64,000 bases of DNA from Deltaproteobacteria bacterium (GCA_020633895.1 JACKCT010000003.1:346159-410158); one strand, 5' to 3'. Positions 7,168 to 16,318 are shown, counted from the first letter of the stretch. Translations and numbers: made by a program. The notes: generated by a model from the letters alone, not told the origin.

Positions 7168-9546
7168 ATGCAAAAACGCCCTCGCCGCGTGAATCGTCCG
7201 ATCGTTGTCGCCGCCGCCGTGCTGGGCGTCGGGACCGTCGCGCAGTGCCTCGTCGGATTGTTCGGCATTCCCGGCTACGAAGCGGCGCAGATCCAGGCGT
7301 TCTATTTCGCGCTGGTCGCCGGGCCGCTGGCCATCGCCCTGACCAATCGCCGGGCAAAAGACGGCGTCGCCTTGCCCGTCCCCGCGCAATTCGGATCGAG
7401 CCTCACCGCCGCGTTGACGCTGCTGGCCATAGCCACGGCCATGCTCCTTGTCTCCGGCTTCGTCCGTCGCGCGTGCGAGATCCCCACGAATCTGTTGTGG
7501 ACGCTCTGGCTGCCGGCCGTCTCGACGATCCTCGCCGTCGCGTGGGCGACGTTCCTGCGCACCCTTCTCGGCTCCACGCGTTGGACCTACGCCGCCTATG
7601 CCATCCTCGTCGCGGGCAACGTCTTCCACGAACTATGGATCGTATGGTCGCGGCCGGTCGTCTTCGCCTACAACGCCCTGCTCGGCTACTTCCCCGGCCC
7701 CGTCTACGACGATGTGGTAAGCGTGACGACGCCGCTGATCGCCTCGCGCGGGTTTGCGTTGTCGCTGGCGGTGGTGCTGGTGGCGGCGGCGTCCCTTTGG
7801 CAGCGATGGCGCGACCCGTCGCGGGGCGCCGCCCATCCGCTCACGATGCCCGCGGCCGCCCTCGCCTCCGTTGTATGCGTTGCTCTGGCGATCGGCGCGG
7901 AGGATATCGGCACCGAGGCGTCCCGCGCGCGGATCCAACACGAACTCGGCGGCAAGGTCGTCGGCCCTCATGTGACGATGTACTACCCGGAGGACCTGAC
8001 CGACGCGGAAGTGCGACGCCAATTGATCGACTTGGAGTTTCGCTTCGAGCAGCAGTCGAAGTTTTTGGGGATCGCCGACGCGCCGCGCGTGACCGCCTAC
8101 TACTATCGCGACGCGGACGAAAAGAAGCGCCTGATGGGCGCGGGCGACACGCAGATGGCCGACTGCTCGAACCGCGAGATGCACATGAACATCGAGATCC
8201 CGCCGCCTCACGAGGTGCTCAAGCACGAGATCATCCATGTCCTCGCCGGGCCGTGGGGCATTGAGTCGCTGGGCTTCTCCCGCGTGGTGGGCATGACCGA
8301 GGGCCTGGCCGTCGCCGCCGAGGGCTGGCGCGACGACTACACCATCCCCCAGTGGGCGGCGGCGATGAAGCGCGTCGGGCGCCTGCCGAGTATCGCGAAA
8401 ATCGCCGGGCCGCTGGGTTTTTGGCGACTGTCGGGCTCGCGCAGTTACCTGGCGTGGGGCGGGTTCGTGACGTGGCTGGTCGAGAACTTCGGCATGGAGA
8501 AGGTCAAGCAGGTCTACGGCGACGGCGATTTCGAGGCGGCGTTCGGCGCGACGTTGCCCGCGCTGGCGCGACAATGGGAGACGTATCTGGACACGGTTCC
8601 GACGCCGGATGATCTGCTGCGCACGGCGGCGTACAAATTTTTCCGCCCGTCGTTGTTCGAAGGGCGATGCGCGCGCGTCGTGGGGCGGCTGCGGGCCGAG
8701 GGTTTCGAAGCGGCGGCCAAGGGCCGATATCGCCGGGCGACCGAGGATTTCGCCAAGGCGTACGATTATTCGGGCGGCGATCCGCGTTATCTGCGCTACC
8801 AAATGTCAACGCTGGTCGCCTCCCGCGAGTATGACGAAGCGTGGCAAATCGCGCAGCAGGTGCTGGACGCCGAGGGTGCGGACCTGATCACATCCCCCCC
8901 TCCCGGCCAATTGGCGACGGGCGATCTCTACGCCGCCACGCAAGCCCTCGACACGCAGGCGGACATCGCCTGGTTGCGCGGCGACGATGCGAAGGCGCGG
9001 GCGCTCTACACCATTATCCGCGATCGCGGCGTCAGCGACGGGCTGCGTCGCAAGGCGGCGATCATTGTCGCGGCCATCGACGACCCGAGAGTGATCGAGC
9101 CGCGCGTGCGCTCCCTGGCGCTGGACCTGGCGGGATATCTGCGTCCGATCTGGGTCGATCCCGACGCCCGTCGCCTGGACCAGCTCTACCTCGCCGGGGC
9201 CGCCGACGACCTGCCCGACAACCCGATCCCCGACTACATCATCGGCCGTGAGCTGGAGGACCGAGGCGCGTATGACCTAGCGACGACGTACCTGCGCCGG
9301 GCGCTGTATATGGACGACGGGGGCCGGGGGCTGCCGGATCCGGCCGTGGCGACGGCGGCATGGTTTTCGTTGGGCCAATCGTTGTATAACAGCGGGGCCT
9401 ACGCCAAGGCCGAACTGCATTTTCGCGCTCCGGCGCCGGTGCTGCTGAGCGTGGGCCACCGCCAACTGGCCGCCGAATGGGCCGAGCGCGCCGCTTTCGC
9501 CCGCAACTTTGAAATGCCCTCGATGCCTCGCGAGACCGCCGAATGA
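7168..9546 (+). CDS. Polytopic membrane protein with gluzincin metallopeptidase and TPR regions
   Basis: A 792-residue protein. Residues 1-250 contain about six membrane helices. A soluble part follows with a zinc-metallopeptidase motif HEIIH at about 353-357 (context HEVLKHEIIHVLAG) and, about 25 residues on, MTEGLAVAAEG, which fits the Glu third ligand of gluzincins. Residues about 480-790 are helical, with TPR-like pairs (GRYRRATEDFAKAYDY, GAYAKAELHF). The fold predicts a membrane-tethered peptidase whose TPR part recruits substrates or partners; the substrate is unknown. It overlaps the next gene by ATGA (9543-9546). No ribosome site is visible at the ATG; the hairpin at 7139-7161 sits there instead. 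Confidence 0.8.
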   Translation: MQKRPRRVNRPIVVAAAVLGVGTVAQCLVGLFGIPGYEAAQIQAFYFALVAGPLAIALTNRRAKDGVALPVPAQFGSSLTAALTLLAIATAMLLVSGFVRRACEIPTNLLWTLWLPAVSTILAVAWATFLRTLLGSTRWTYAAYAILVAGNVFHELWIVWSRPVVFAYNALLGYFPGPVYDDVVSVTTPLIASRGFALSLAVVLVAAASLWQRWRDPSRGAAHPLTMPAAALASVVCVALAIGAEDIGTEASRARIQHELGGKVVGPHVTMYYPEDLTDAEVRRQLIDLEFRFEQQSKFLGIADAPRVTAYYYRDADEKKRLMGAGDTQMADCSNREMHMNIEIPPPHEVLKHEIIHVLAGPWGIESLGFSRVVGMTEGLAVAAEGWRDDYTIPQWAAAMKRVGRLPSIAKIAGPLGFWRLSGSRSYLAWGGFVTWLVENFGMEKVKQVYGDGDFEAAFGATLPALARQWETYLDTVPTPDDLLRTAAYKFFRPSLFEGRCARVVGRLRAEGFEAAAKGRYRRATEDFAKAYDYSGGDPRYLRYQMSTLVASREYDEAWQIAQQVLDAEGADLITSPPPGQLATGDLYAATQALDTQADIAWLRGDDAKARALYTIIRDRGVSDGLRRKAAIIVAAIDDPRVIEPRVRSLALDLAGYLRPIWVDPDARRLDQLYLAGAADDLPDNPIPDYIIGRELEDRGAYDLATTYLRRALYMDDGGRGLPDPAVATAAWFSLGQSLYNSGAYAKAELHFRAPAPVLLSVGHRQLAAEWAERAAFARNFEMPSMPRETAE

Positions 9547-11039
9547 CCCGCTACCTTTCGATCTCCGCCGCCCTGATCGCCGCCATGCTCGCGTTGGCGG
9601 CGTGCGACCGCGCCTCGACGGCGACCTCCGATCCGGGCGACATTCTGGAGCGACGGGCGACGGGTTTGCCCGCCGTGCATGACTTTCGCCCGTGGGAGCG
9701 CGGGCCGGACGTGGCCGACGGGGTGCGTCGCGTGTTGACGGTCGACCCCGCGCCCTGCGACGATCTCAAAGCCCTCGCCACCACCGACGTCCCCGCCCTG
9801 CTGCGCCTGGCCGCCGAGATCCGCGCCCGCGAAGAAAAGTGCGAATCCGGCGCCATCGATGCCCCCGAGCGGCCGATTCTGTTCTCGTCGGCCGACGGCA
9901 CCGCGCCGCGTCTGGCGGTCGACCTGTCGGATGTGTCGCTGGCCCTGTTCAACCCGATGCACCCGGAAATCCTTGCTACACCTAAAGACCAAACGAGCGT
10001 CACCGGCGGATTCGGCGCCATCGAAAAAATCGACGACCTGTCCGACTCGGACTCCGCCGCTCTCTCCGAGGAAGGCGCCGTCGCCGCGCGTCTGGTCGGC
10101 CCCGAGGGCTACGACCTGGTCATCTTCCCCGACGGATTCCTCGCCGGACGCGACGCCCCGAAAGGCGGCCCTTGGCGTTTGGCGACGGGACAATTCGCCG
10201 AACCGGCGCGCCTGCTTTTCGCCAAGTCCATGTTGCGTCGCGCCGACGAACTCGGCCCGTTGGCGGCCATCCTGGCCATCGACAGCGGCCAGGGCGGCGA
10301 AGCGTTGGAGTGGCTCGAAAAATTCACCGACACCGGAGCCGCCGATTCCGCCGAAGGACGACGGATGCGGGCCCGCGCCTTGATGGTGCGTCATGAGATG
10401 TTGTGGCACGGCGAGCGCGCGCAATCGGTGAAACTGCTGCGCCGCCTGGTCCTGACGTATCCCGAGGACAAGTACGTGCGCGCCATCGGGTTTTATCGGC
10501 TGATCTGGTACTACGCTCAGACCTATAGTTGGCAGGATTATTACGACATCTACCAAAAGGTCGGCGACAAGGTGATCCCCCACCCGTCCGCCGCTCAGAC
10601 CGAGCGCCTGGCGATGATCAAGGATGTTTTGAAAGCCGAAGCGGACCGCAAGCGCGGTATGGTGTTGAGCGCGGATCGGCTGCGTCAGGTGACGGAATCC
10701 TACGACGAATTGGGCGATTTCGACTCGGCGTTGCGCCTGTTCGCCGACGCCATCGACAGAGCGGAGAAGGGATCGGAAGAATATTGGTCGATGCAGTTGG
10801 CCCGGGCGCGGCTGCTGATCAAAACCGGCGCGTACGACGAGGCCGAGGCGCTGCTCAAGGACATGGTCGACGACGGCGAGAGCATTCTGGTGCGTAGCGG
10901 GCGCGTCTATCGGGTCTACGGCGATCTCTACAAGGCCCAGGCCCTGGACGACAAGCTCCTGTGGGCGGAGCAGCAATACAAAAAAGCCTTCGAAACCTTC
11001 CGTCCCCGCGAGGGCGAAAAGCTGCCGCCGCCCTTCTGA
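9543..11039 (+). CDS. TPR-containing lipoprotein, coupled to the gluzincin
   Basis: A 498-residue lipoprotein: signal peptide with lipobox LALAAC and Cys21, then Asp at +2. In E. coli sorting that Asp would keep it in the inner membrane; the rule may not hold here. The N-terminal half (to about 270) is an unrecognised mixed domain; the second half has TPR/Sel1-like helical pairs (YDELGDFDSALRLFADAIDRA, GAYDEAEALLKDMVDDG). Translation is coupled to the upstream peptidase gene by the ATGA overlap, so the two very likely act together in the envelope. No enzyme motif is seen. Confidence 0.8.
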   Translation: MTRYLSISAALIAAMLALAACDRASTATSDPGDILERRATGLPAVHDFRPWERGPDVADGVRRVLTVDPAPCDDLKALATTDVPALLRLAAEIRAREEKCESGAIDAPERPILFSSADGTAPRLAVDLSDVSLALFNPMHPEILATPKDQTSVTGGFGAIEKIDDLSDSDSAALSEEGAVAARLVGPEGYDLVIFPDGFLAGRDAPKGGPWRLATGQFAEPARLLFAKSMLRRADELGPLAAILAIDSGQGGEALEWLEKFTDTGAADSAEGRRMRARALMVRHEMLWHGERAQSVKLLRRLVLTYPEDKYVRAIGFYRLIWYYAQTYSWQDYYDIYQKVGDKVIPHPSAAQTERLAMIKDVLKAEADRKRGMVLSADRLRQVTESYDELGDFDSALRLFADAIDRAEKGSEEYWSMQLARARLLIKTGAYDEAEALLKDMVDDGESILVRSGRVYRVYGDLYKAQALDDKLLWAEQQYKKAFETFRPREGEKLPPPF

Positions 11040-11122
11040 TCGAACCTCGATAGCCCTCGTCACCCGCGACCGTGACCGAACTCACCGGACCGTAAGCCAC
11101 GCTTTGTATCCGCGCCTTTGCG

Positions 11123-11152
11123 TTGACACCCCGAGGCGCGCCAAAGTAGTTT
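11123..11152 (+). promoter_or_regulatory. Promoter placed for a leaderless or near-leaderless transcript
   Basis: TTGACA (11123-11128), 18 bp spacer, TAGTTT (11147-11152). The expected start is at about 11159-11160, which is the ATG itself. No Shine-Dalgarno sequence precedes that ATG. Confidence 0.5.
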
Positions 11153-11159
11153 CGACGGC

Positions 11160-12635
11160 ATGTCCAAGGTGCTCCTCTTTTATCCCCGCACGGGCTGGGA
11201 TGTTAAAAACGTCAGTGTTGTCCTGCCCTTGAGCGTGATGCTGCTGGGTCGGCCCCTGCGTCGCGCGGGGTATAAGCCGATCATCATCGACCAGCGCATC
11301 GACCATCACTGGAAACGCACCCTTCAGGAGCATCTGCGCGACGGCGACGTGGCCGCGGTGGGCGTCTCGGCCATGACCGGCTTCCAGATCAAGGGCGGCC
11401 TGGAGGCGTCCAAATTGGTGCGCCATGTCGCGCCGGACGTGCCCATCGTCTGGGGCGGGGTGCATCCCTCGCTGTTGCCGATGGAGACAATCGCCGACCC
11501 GGCGGTGGACTACGTGGTCTGGGGCGAAGGCGAGGAGTCGCTGATCGAATTGCTCGACGCGCTCAAGGACACCCGCGATCCGGTCGGCATCCCCGGCGTG
11601 AGCTACATGAACCGCCACGGCGAGCCGGTGCACGGCGGGGCGCGACCGTTTCTGAAAGATCTGTCGGACGTCCTGATCCCCGACTACGATCTGGTCGACG
11701 TGGCGGATTACATCACCACGCAGACCCTGGGTGAGCGGGATCTGGCGATCATGACCAGCCGGGGCTGTCCCAGCCGATGCAGCTTTTGTTACAACGTGGC
11801 GTACGCCAACCGGCGCTGGCGCTCTCAGCCGGCCGAGGCCGTCGTCGATCACATCGAGCTGATCACCAAGCAGTTCGGCATCGACGCGATCCTGGTCAAG
11901 GACGACAACTTCTTCGTGAGCAAAAAACGCGTCGCGGCCATCGCCGAGGAACTCAACCGGCGCAACGTCAAGGTGATCGTCCGAGCCGAGTGCCGGGCCG
12001 ACTACGTCTCACGCAGCTACGACCACGACTTCCTCACGCACCTCTACGACACGGGATTTCAGGAAATGACCGTCGGCGCCGAGTCGGGCACCGAGATCGG
12101 CCTGGACATCCTGGCCAAGGATATCAGCGTGGAAAATATCCGGGAGGCCAACCGCCGCCTGGGGGCCGCGAGGATCGCGACGAAGTTCACCTTCATGTCC
12201 GGCTTCCCCGGCGAGACGTGGGAATCCATCCAGGCGACGCTCAAGCTCATGCTCGACCTGGTCAAGGAGAACCCCTACGCCCGGGCCACGCCGCTGCATC
12301 TCTACGCGCCCTACCCCGGCACGCCCCTCTATGACCAAGCTGTGCGCCACGGCTGGACGCCGCCGGAAACGCTGGCCGGCTGGGCGGCGGTGGACTTCCA
12401 CGAAATCGACATGCCGTGGATCGAACCCCATCTGCAAAAAATGCTCGAACGCATGAGCGTGTCCACTTACTTCCTCGACGGACGCACCATGCCCGAATAT
12501 TTCGCCGCCTCGCCGATGATGAGCCTGGCCTCGCGGGTCTACGGCTCGGTCGTCCGTTGGCGCGCGCGCAACAACTATTTCCGCATGATGCCCGAGCTGT
12601 GGCTCATGGAGCAGTACCGCAAGGTCTACGCGTAA
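11160..12635 (+). CDS. B12-binding-domain radical SAM protein
   Basis: A 491-residue protein with the two-domain layout of the B12-binding radical SAM class. Residues 1-150 form a Rossmann-like cobalamin-type domain (VGVSAMTGFQI, VWGGVHPSLLP, VWGEGEESLIELL). The radical SAM core starts with CPSRCSFC at about residue 203 (CxxxCxxC), followed by TSRG upstream and ESGTEIGLDILAKD further on. The classical DxHxxG cobalamin lower-ligand motif is not visible, so B12, if bound, would be base-on or absent. Members methylate or rearrange unreactive carbons, often in lipid, tetrapyrrole or natural-product pathways. No substrate is suggested by the neighbours. The start follows a promoter with almost no leader. 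Confidence 0.88.
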   Translation: MSKVLLFYPRTGWDVKNVSVVLPLSVMLLGRPLRRAGYKPIIIDQRIDHHWKRTLQEHLRDGDVAAVGVSAMTGFQIKGGLEASKLVRHVAPDVPIVWGGVHPSLLPMETIADPAVDYVVWGEGEESLIELLDALKDTRDPVGIPGVSYMNRHGEPVHGGARPFLKDLSDVLIPDYDLVDVADYITTQTLGERDLAIMTSRGCPSRCSFCYNVAYANRRWRSQPAEAVVDHIELITKQFGIDAILVKDDNFFVSKKRVAAIAEELNRRNVKVIVRAECRADYVSRSYDHDFLTHLYDTGFQEMTVGAESGTEIGLDILAKDISVENIREANRRLGAARIATKFTFMSGFPGETWESIQATLKLMLDLVKENPYARATPLHLYAPYPGTPLYDQAVRHGWTPPETLAGWAAVDFHEIDMPWIEPHLQKMLERMSVSTYFLDGRTMPEYFAASPMMSLASRVYGSVVRWRARNNYFRMMPELWLMEQYRKVYA

Positions 12636-12653
12636 GCGCCGACGCCCCACGCC

Positions 12654-13184
12654 ATGCTCCGCCTCGCCGATTTCTCCCTGTCCCACGAAACCGCCGTCAC
12701 TGAACTGCTGACGCAGACTTATGTCGGCGAGGGCTATAGCTCGCCCCAAATCGTCAGCGCGTTTACCCCATCGGCGCTGCGCAACCGTGGCGAAGTGATC
12801 GTCGCCGAATCAGACGGTCGCGTGGTCGGCGTGGTGATTCTTGTCGACGGGGCCAATCCCGCCGCGAAGTTGTCGGCAGAAGGCGAATCGGAGATACATC
12901 TGCTGGCTGTTGAGAAATCGTCGCGCGGCGGTGGAACGGGAACGGCGTTGGTGGCCGAAACGATTCGACGAGCGCAAGATCGCGGCGACCGGCGACTGCA
13001 TCTGTATACGCAACCGTCGATGTCCGCCGCCAAGGCGGTTTACGAACGTGCAGGTTTTTTGCGCGAGGCGCGTCGGGATTTCGAAATGGCGGGCAAGCCG
13101 TTCGAGGTGTATTCGCTCAGTCTCGCCCCCTCGGTGAATCGTCCGGCGCCGACGTCGTCTCTCCCCGAAGCGCCCACCAAATAA
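12654..13184 (+). CDS. GNAT-family N-acetyltransferase
   Basis: A 176-residue protein with the GNAT fold: strand VIVAESDGRVVGVVIL (about 48-63), motif A with the acetyl-CoA loop (HLLAVEKSSRGGGTGTALV, about 82-100; R/Q-x-x-G-x-G/A written RGGGTG), and the C-terminal motif B helix (SAAKAVYERAGFLREA). It probably acetylates a small-molecule or protein amine, but the acceptor cannot be read. The last 68 bases overlap the 3' end of the convergent gene 13117-13623. It starts 18 bases after the radical SAM gene and may share its transcript. Confidence 0.85.
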   Translation: MLRLADFSLSHETAVTELLTQTYVGEGYSSPQIVSAFTPSALRNRGEVIVAESDGRVVGVVILVDGANPAAKLSAEGESEIHLLAVEKSSRGGGTGTALVAETIRRAQDRGDRRLHLYTQPSMSAAKAVYERAGFLREARRDFEMAGKPFEVYSLSLAPSVNRPAPTSSLPEAPTK

Positions 13185-13623
13185 ACGCCCCCAGCACGGC
13201 CAGGGCGACGCAGACGAAGGCGTGATCGCTCGGGCGGACCCACCGGCCGCGAGGATGGGCGATCATCTCCGGCGGATGCACCGGGAAGCCCTTGGGATCG
13301 TAGAGCGCGAAGAAGATTTCGTTTTCGAAGATCAGGGCGCATCCGATGAGAATCGGGATCAACGCGACCAAGGCGATTTCCGCGCCGTCGGTGTTGAGCG
13401 GAAGCCGGTCCGCGCGGCCGAGGGCGCGACTCCCGGCGACGAGGCACGCCAGCGCGAGGATCGGCCAGACCAGGAAGCGGCACAGGGCCGTCGCCGCCTC
13501 GTGATGCAGCCGGAAGCTGTAGGCCGAATTGAACAGCGGGCTGAAACCCGCCACCGTCTTGGCGAAGGCGTAGATTGCTCCGATAAAAAGCGCGAACGCC
13601 AAAGCTCGACGCAGCGTCGCCAT
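13117..13623 (-). CDS. Small polytopic membrane protein of unknown function
   Basis: A 168-residue protein with about four membrane helices (residues about 7-25, 45-65, 83-101, 135-152) and short basic loops. Begins one base after the stop of the upstream membrane gene, so it is the last gene of a three-gene operon (15405 to 13117). No family motif is recognised. Its 3' end overlaps the convergent acetyltransferase gene by 68 bases, so one of the two C-termini has probably grown into the other. Confidence 0.7.
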   Translation of the reverse strand: MATLRRALAFALFIGAIYAFAKTVAGFSPLFNSAYSFRLHHEAATALCRFLVWPILALACLVAGSRALGRADRLPLNTDGAEIALVALIPILIGCALIFENEIFFALYDPKGFPVHPPEMIAHPRGRWVRPSDHAFVCVALAVLGAFIWWALRGETTSAPDDSPRGRD

Positions 13624-13624
13624 T

Positions 13625-14284
13625 CTAGTCGCGCCCTTTCTTGATCAGCACGACGACCAACGCCCCCAGCGCCGTGGCGGCGACAAGGAGCGCCAGGCCC
13701 GTCGGGTCCGTGAGCGGCGTGTCCGTGCCTCGGGCGAAAAATTCCAGCATCCCTTCCGGCGCGAGAACACTGCCGACCATCACCGTCCGCGCCAATTCCA
13801 GCACGGCGATGATCGCCAACAGCGCGGCCATGCGCCGCACGAGGGTAACGACGTCGTCGATGCGCAGGGCCCGGAACGCACGCGTGGGTAGCGGGCCGAA
13901 GACGAGTTGAAATCCGCCGACGACGAGCGTCAGAATCAGCCATCCCATGAGGAACATCTGCATGGGAAAGGTGGTATGGAAGAGAAGGTTGCCGGGGGTT
14001 AGCGGCAACACGCCGAACAGAAACATCACTTCGCCCATGGCCAGGCCCAAGGCGTAAAAGAAACACACGAACGCGACGAACAACAGGAACCACGCCGCCA
14101 GCACGCCCATGAGGGTCGCCAACGACAGGGGCAACATCAGCAGCCAACCGGCGGCGCCGACTTCACCGTCGAGGACTTCCTTCAAAGGCGCCGAGCGGCT
14201 GCGGCGATTCCATAACGCGCGGGCGACAAACAGCGCCATCAGAGCCGCCGTCGCCAACGCGGCAAATTTCAGCACACCGATCAC
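13625..14284 (-). CDS. Polytopic membrane protein of unknown function
   Basis: A 219-residue protein with about six hydrophobic segments, among them VLKFAALATAALMALFVA near the N-terminus, a long paired hairpin at about 50-95 and ALLVAATALGALVVVLI near the C-terminus. The GTG at 14284 is chosen: it overlaps the upstream stop as GTGA and the signal-like hydrophobic start follows directly. The frame is open upstream but reads as unrelated charged sequence. It lies between a beta-propeller-like protein and another membrane protein, so an envelope assembly is plausible; its role is unknown. Confidence 0.75.
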   Translation of the reverse strand: MIGVLKFAALATAALMALFVARALWNRRSRSAPLKEVLDGEVGAAGWLLMLPLSLATLMGVLAAWFLLFVAFVCFFYALGLAMGEVMFLFGVLPLTPGNLLFHTTFPMQMFLMGWLILTLVVGGFQLVFGPLPTRAFRALRIDDVVTLVRRMAALLAIIAVLELARTVMVGSVLAPEGMLEFFARGTDTPLTDPTGLALLVAATALGALVVVLIKKGRD

Positions 14285-15405
14285 GACGCGTCCCTCCACG
14301 GATCGCCGTTCGCCAGATCCATAAACGGCACCGCCTCGCCGACGGTCCCCGCGTCCACATCCACCCGACGCACCGATCCGTCGACCGAGTCGGCGATGAT
14401 CGCCATGCCCTGCCACCACACCAGCGACGCGGGCGTACCGGGAAGCGCGATCTCCCGCGTCGCCCAGACCCCATGGCGCGACCGACTCGCCACCACGAGC
14501 GCACGGCGATATTTCGACAATGCCAGCACATGTCCGCGATCGTCCCGCGCCAGGGCCACGACGCCGCGGCCGGTCGGGATGCGTCCGCTTTCTTCGCCGC
14601 TGTTGAGATCGAAAAGGTGGACGTAGGGCGACTCGGGCGCGGCGACCGCCGCTTCGCCGTCGAAGACGAGCAAGTCGATGGGCCCGGACGGCGCGGCCGC
14701 CTCGAAACGCAATTCGGCGTCGCGGGTGTCGTGCACGGCGAGGGTTTCGCCCATGGTATTCAAAACCACCAACGCGCGCTCGTCCTCGGTCAGCGCCAAT
14801 TTCCAGGGGTGGAAAGACTCCTCGTGCCAGCGGGACGTGCCTTGAAACCAGGCGTCGCGAAGGGCAATCCGTTGCGCGTCGAATTCGCCGACTTTGAGCA
14901 AGGCGTACGGAAAATTCAGATAGCCGGGCGCGAACTGGGGGAACTCTTTTTTGACCGTGCCGTCCGCGGCGATGCCGTACGCGGCGGCATACCAGTCGCC
15001 GCGACCCCGGATCAGATCGCCGACGGCGTACCCCGGTGACGGAACATCGGCCATCGACAGATCGAGCACACGAACGCGCGAGCCGTCGGCCGGAAAATAG
15101 AGAGCCTGTCCCGAAAGATAGGGGATGACAATCATCCCGCCGCCGGTGGCGGGAACGGGGACGATGTCATGGGAGGGGTCGGGCACCGTTTCGACGCGAA
15201 AGGCTCCGGTCGGTCGGTCGAAGATCCAGGCGCGTCGGCTGTAGAGCCCGATTCCGGCGAGTTGATCCCCATCGGCGGCGAGCTGCGTGATGCCCTGCCC
15301 GCGATCTTCCAGTCGCCACAGGTGGTAGCGGCTGTCCGACAAACGCGCCAACCCCGACGCGAAAACGCCGAAAAACGCGATCGCGATTGCCGTCCGCCAA
15401 CGCAT
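14281..15405 (-). CDS. Anchored or exported beta-propeller-like protein
   Basis: A 374-residue protein with an N-terminal signal or anchor (TAIAIAFFGVFASGLA) and then repeated beta-rich segments with aspartate-containing turns (for example GDQLAGIGLYSRRAWIFD, ERALVVLNTMGETLAVHD, GHVLALSKYRRALVV), spaced about 45 residues apart. This fits a WD40/NHL-like propeller. No catalytic motif is seen. It is the first gene of a coupled operon (GTGA overlap with the next gene). Such propellers are usually binding platforms in the periplasm; the ligand is unknown. Confidence 0.75.
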   Translation of the reverse strand: MRWRTAIAIAFFGVFASGLARLSDSRYHLWRLEDRGQGITQLAADGDQLAGIGLYSRRAWIFDRPTGAFRVETVPDPSHDIVPVPATGGGMIVIPYLSGQALYFPADGSRVRVLDLSMADVPSPGYAVGDLIRGRGDWYAAAYGIAADGTVKKEFPQFAPGYLNFPYALLKVGEFDAQRIALRDAWFQGTSRWHEESFHPWKLALTEDERALVVLNTMGETLAVHDTRDAELRFEAAAPSGPIDLLVFDGEAAVAAPESPYVHLFDLNSGEESGRIPTGRGVVALARDDRGHVLALSKYRRALVVASRSRHGVWATREIALPGTPASLVWWQGMAIIADSVDGSVRRVDVDAGTVGEAVPFMDLANGDPWRDAS

Positions 15406-15463
15406 CGAACCTCGACCTTACCGGAGTTGTTCCCGACAACTTATCAACCCGCGCGCCATAACA

Positions 15464-15491
15464 AAAGCGCCCCCTGGGAGGGAGGCGCTTT
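15464..15491 (-). terminator. Intrinsic terminator of the pil-aroB-lipoprotein operon
   Basis: On the minus strand an 8 bp stem (aaagcgcc at 15491-15484 with ggcgcttt at 15471-15464) is followed by TTTTGTT. It lies 27 bases past the end of the lipoprotein gene at 15518. Confidence 0.85.
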
Positions 15492-15517
15492 CGGTGCGGT
15501 CAATTTGGGGCGACGGA

Positions 15518-16318
15518 TTAGGTCGTCGAATCGTCGTCATCGTCGTCCGTCGTGTCCTCGGTGAGATCCTCGCTGACCATGTTGATCTCGAATTCCGAGG
15601 CGGAGATGCCGATGTCGGCCGAGACGAAGTAGGAAATCGAGTCCGAGGCCTTGGTCGGCAGCGGAACGCGGACCTTGACCTCGGAGAGGCCGCGGTCGTC
15701 GGTCTCGGTCAGGTACGGGTTGGCCAGGGGCGGAACGGAGGACGAATCGTCGGAGAGCTGATAAAGCTCGGCTCCGGACGTCACCACCCAACGCACTTCC
15801 ACATCGTTCATCGGATCGACATTCGTCGACGAGGACGCGCTGGTGGTGCTGCTGCCGGCCAGATAGACGATGGCCGTGGTGATAAATTCGTAGTAACCGC
15901 ACGAACCCGGATTGGAGAGCAGATTGTTGCGCACACGGTCGGCCACCTGCGTGTCGGCAATGTTGTTGCCGGCCTCGTTCCGATCGTCCACGTAGAGGCG
16001 GAACCAGATGTCGCCGCAGCATTGCTCCAGGGAGCCGCCGGCGTTGACGAACGCTTGGCAGTTTTCCAGGCCGTTGGCCGTTTCATCGGCCACGCACTGA
16101 TTGATCAGGGTTTCCTGGAACGTGCCGAAGCAGCTTTGGGGAATATCCAAATCGTCGTTGGCCGTGAAGGTGTAAGTGAACGTTTCCCCGTCTTTTCCGA
16201 TCAGCTCGATCACCGCTCCGGCGGGCGCCTCGGCCGGGTCGGTTTCCCCGCACCCGATCGCAAACGCACCCACGCTCACGGCGAAGGCTAAGACGAGCAA
16301 GGATAACCGTTTCATCAA
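15518..16318 (-). CDS. Lipoprotein of unknown function, last gene of the pil operon
   Basis: A 266-residue lipoprotein with signal peptide and lipobox FAIGC (Cys23). The mature part has seven further cysteines in residues 60-145 (including QCC and SCGYY), likely disulphide-bonded, and a beta-rich second half (EVRWVVTSGAELYQL, EVKVRVPLPTKASDS). It ends with an acidic run of aspartates. It overlaps aroB by ATGA, so it is co-expressed with pilMNOPQ and ends at the terminator 15464-15491. No family is recognised. A role in pilus or envelope function is only suggested by position. Confidence 0.75.
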   Translation of the reverse strand: MMKRLSLLVLAFAVSVGAFAIGCGETDPAEAPAGAVIELIGKDGETFTYTFTANDDLDIPQSCFGTFQETLINQCVADETANGLENCQAFVNAGGSLEQCCGDIWFRLYVDDRNEAGNNIADTQVADRVRNNLLSNPGSCGYYEFITTAIVYLAGSSTTSASSSTNVDPMNDVEVRWVVTSGAELYQLSDDSSSVPPLANPYLTETDDRGLSEVKVRVPLPTKASDSISYFVSADIGISASEFEINMVSEDLTEDTTDDDDDDSTT

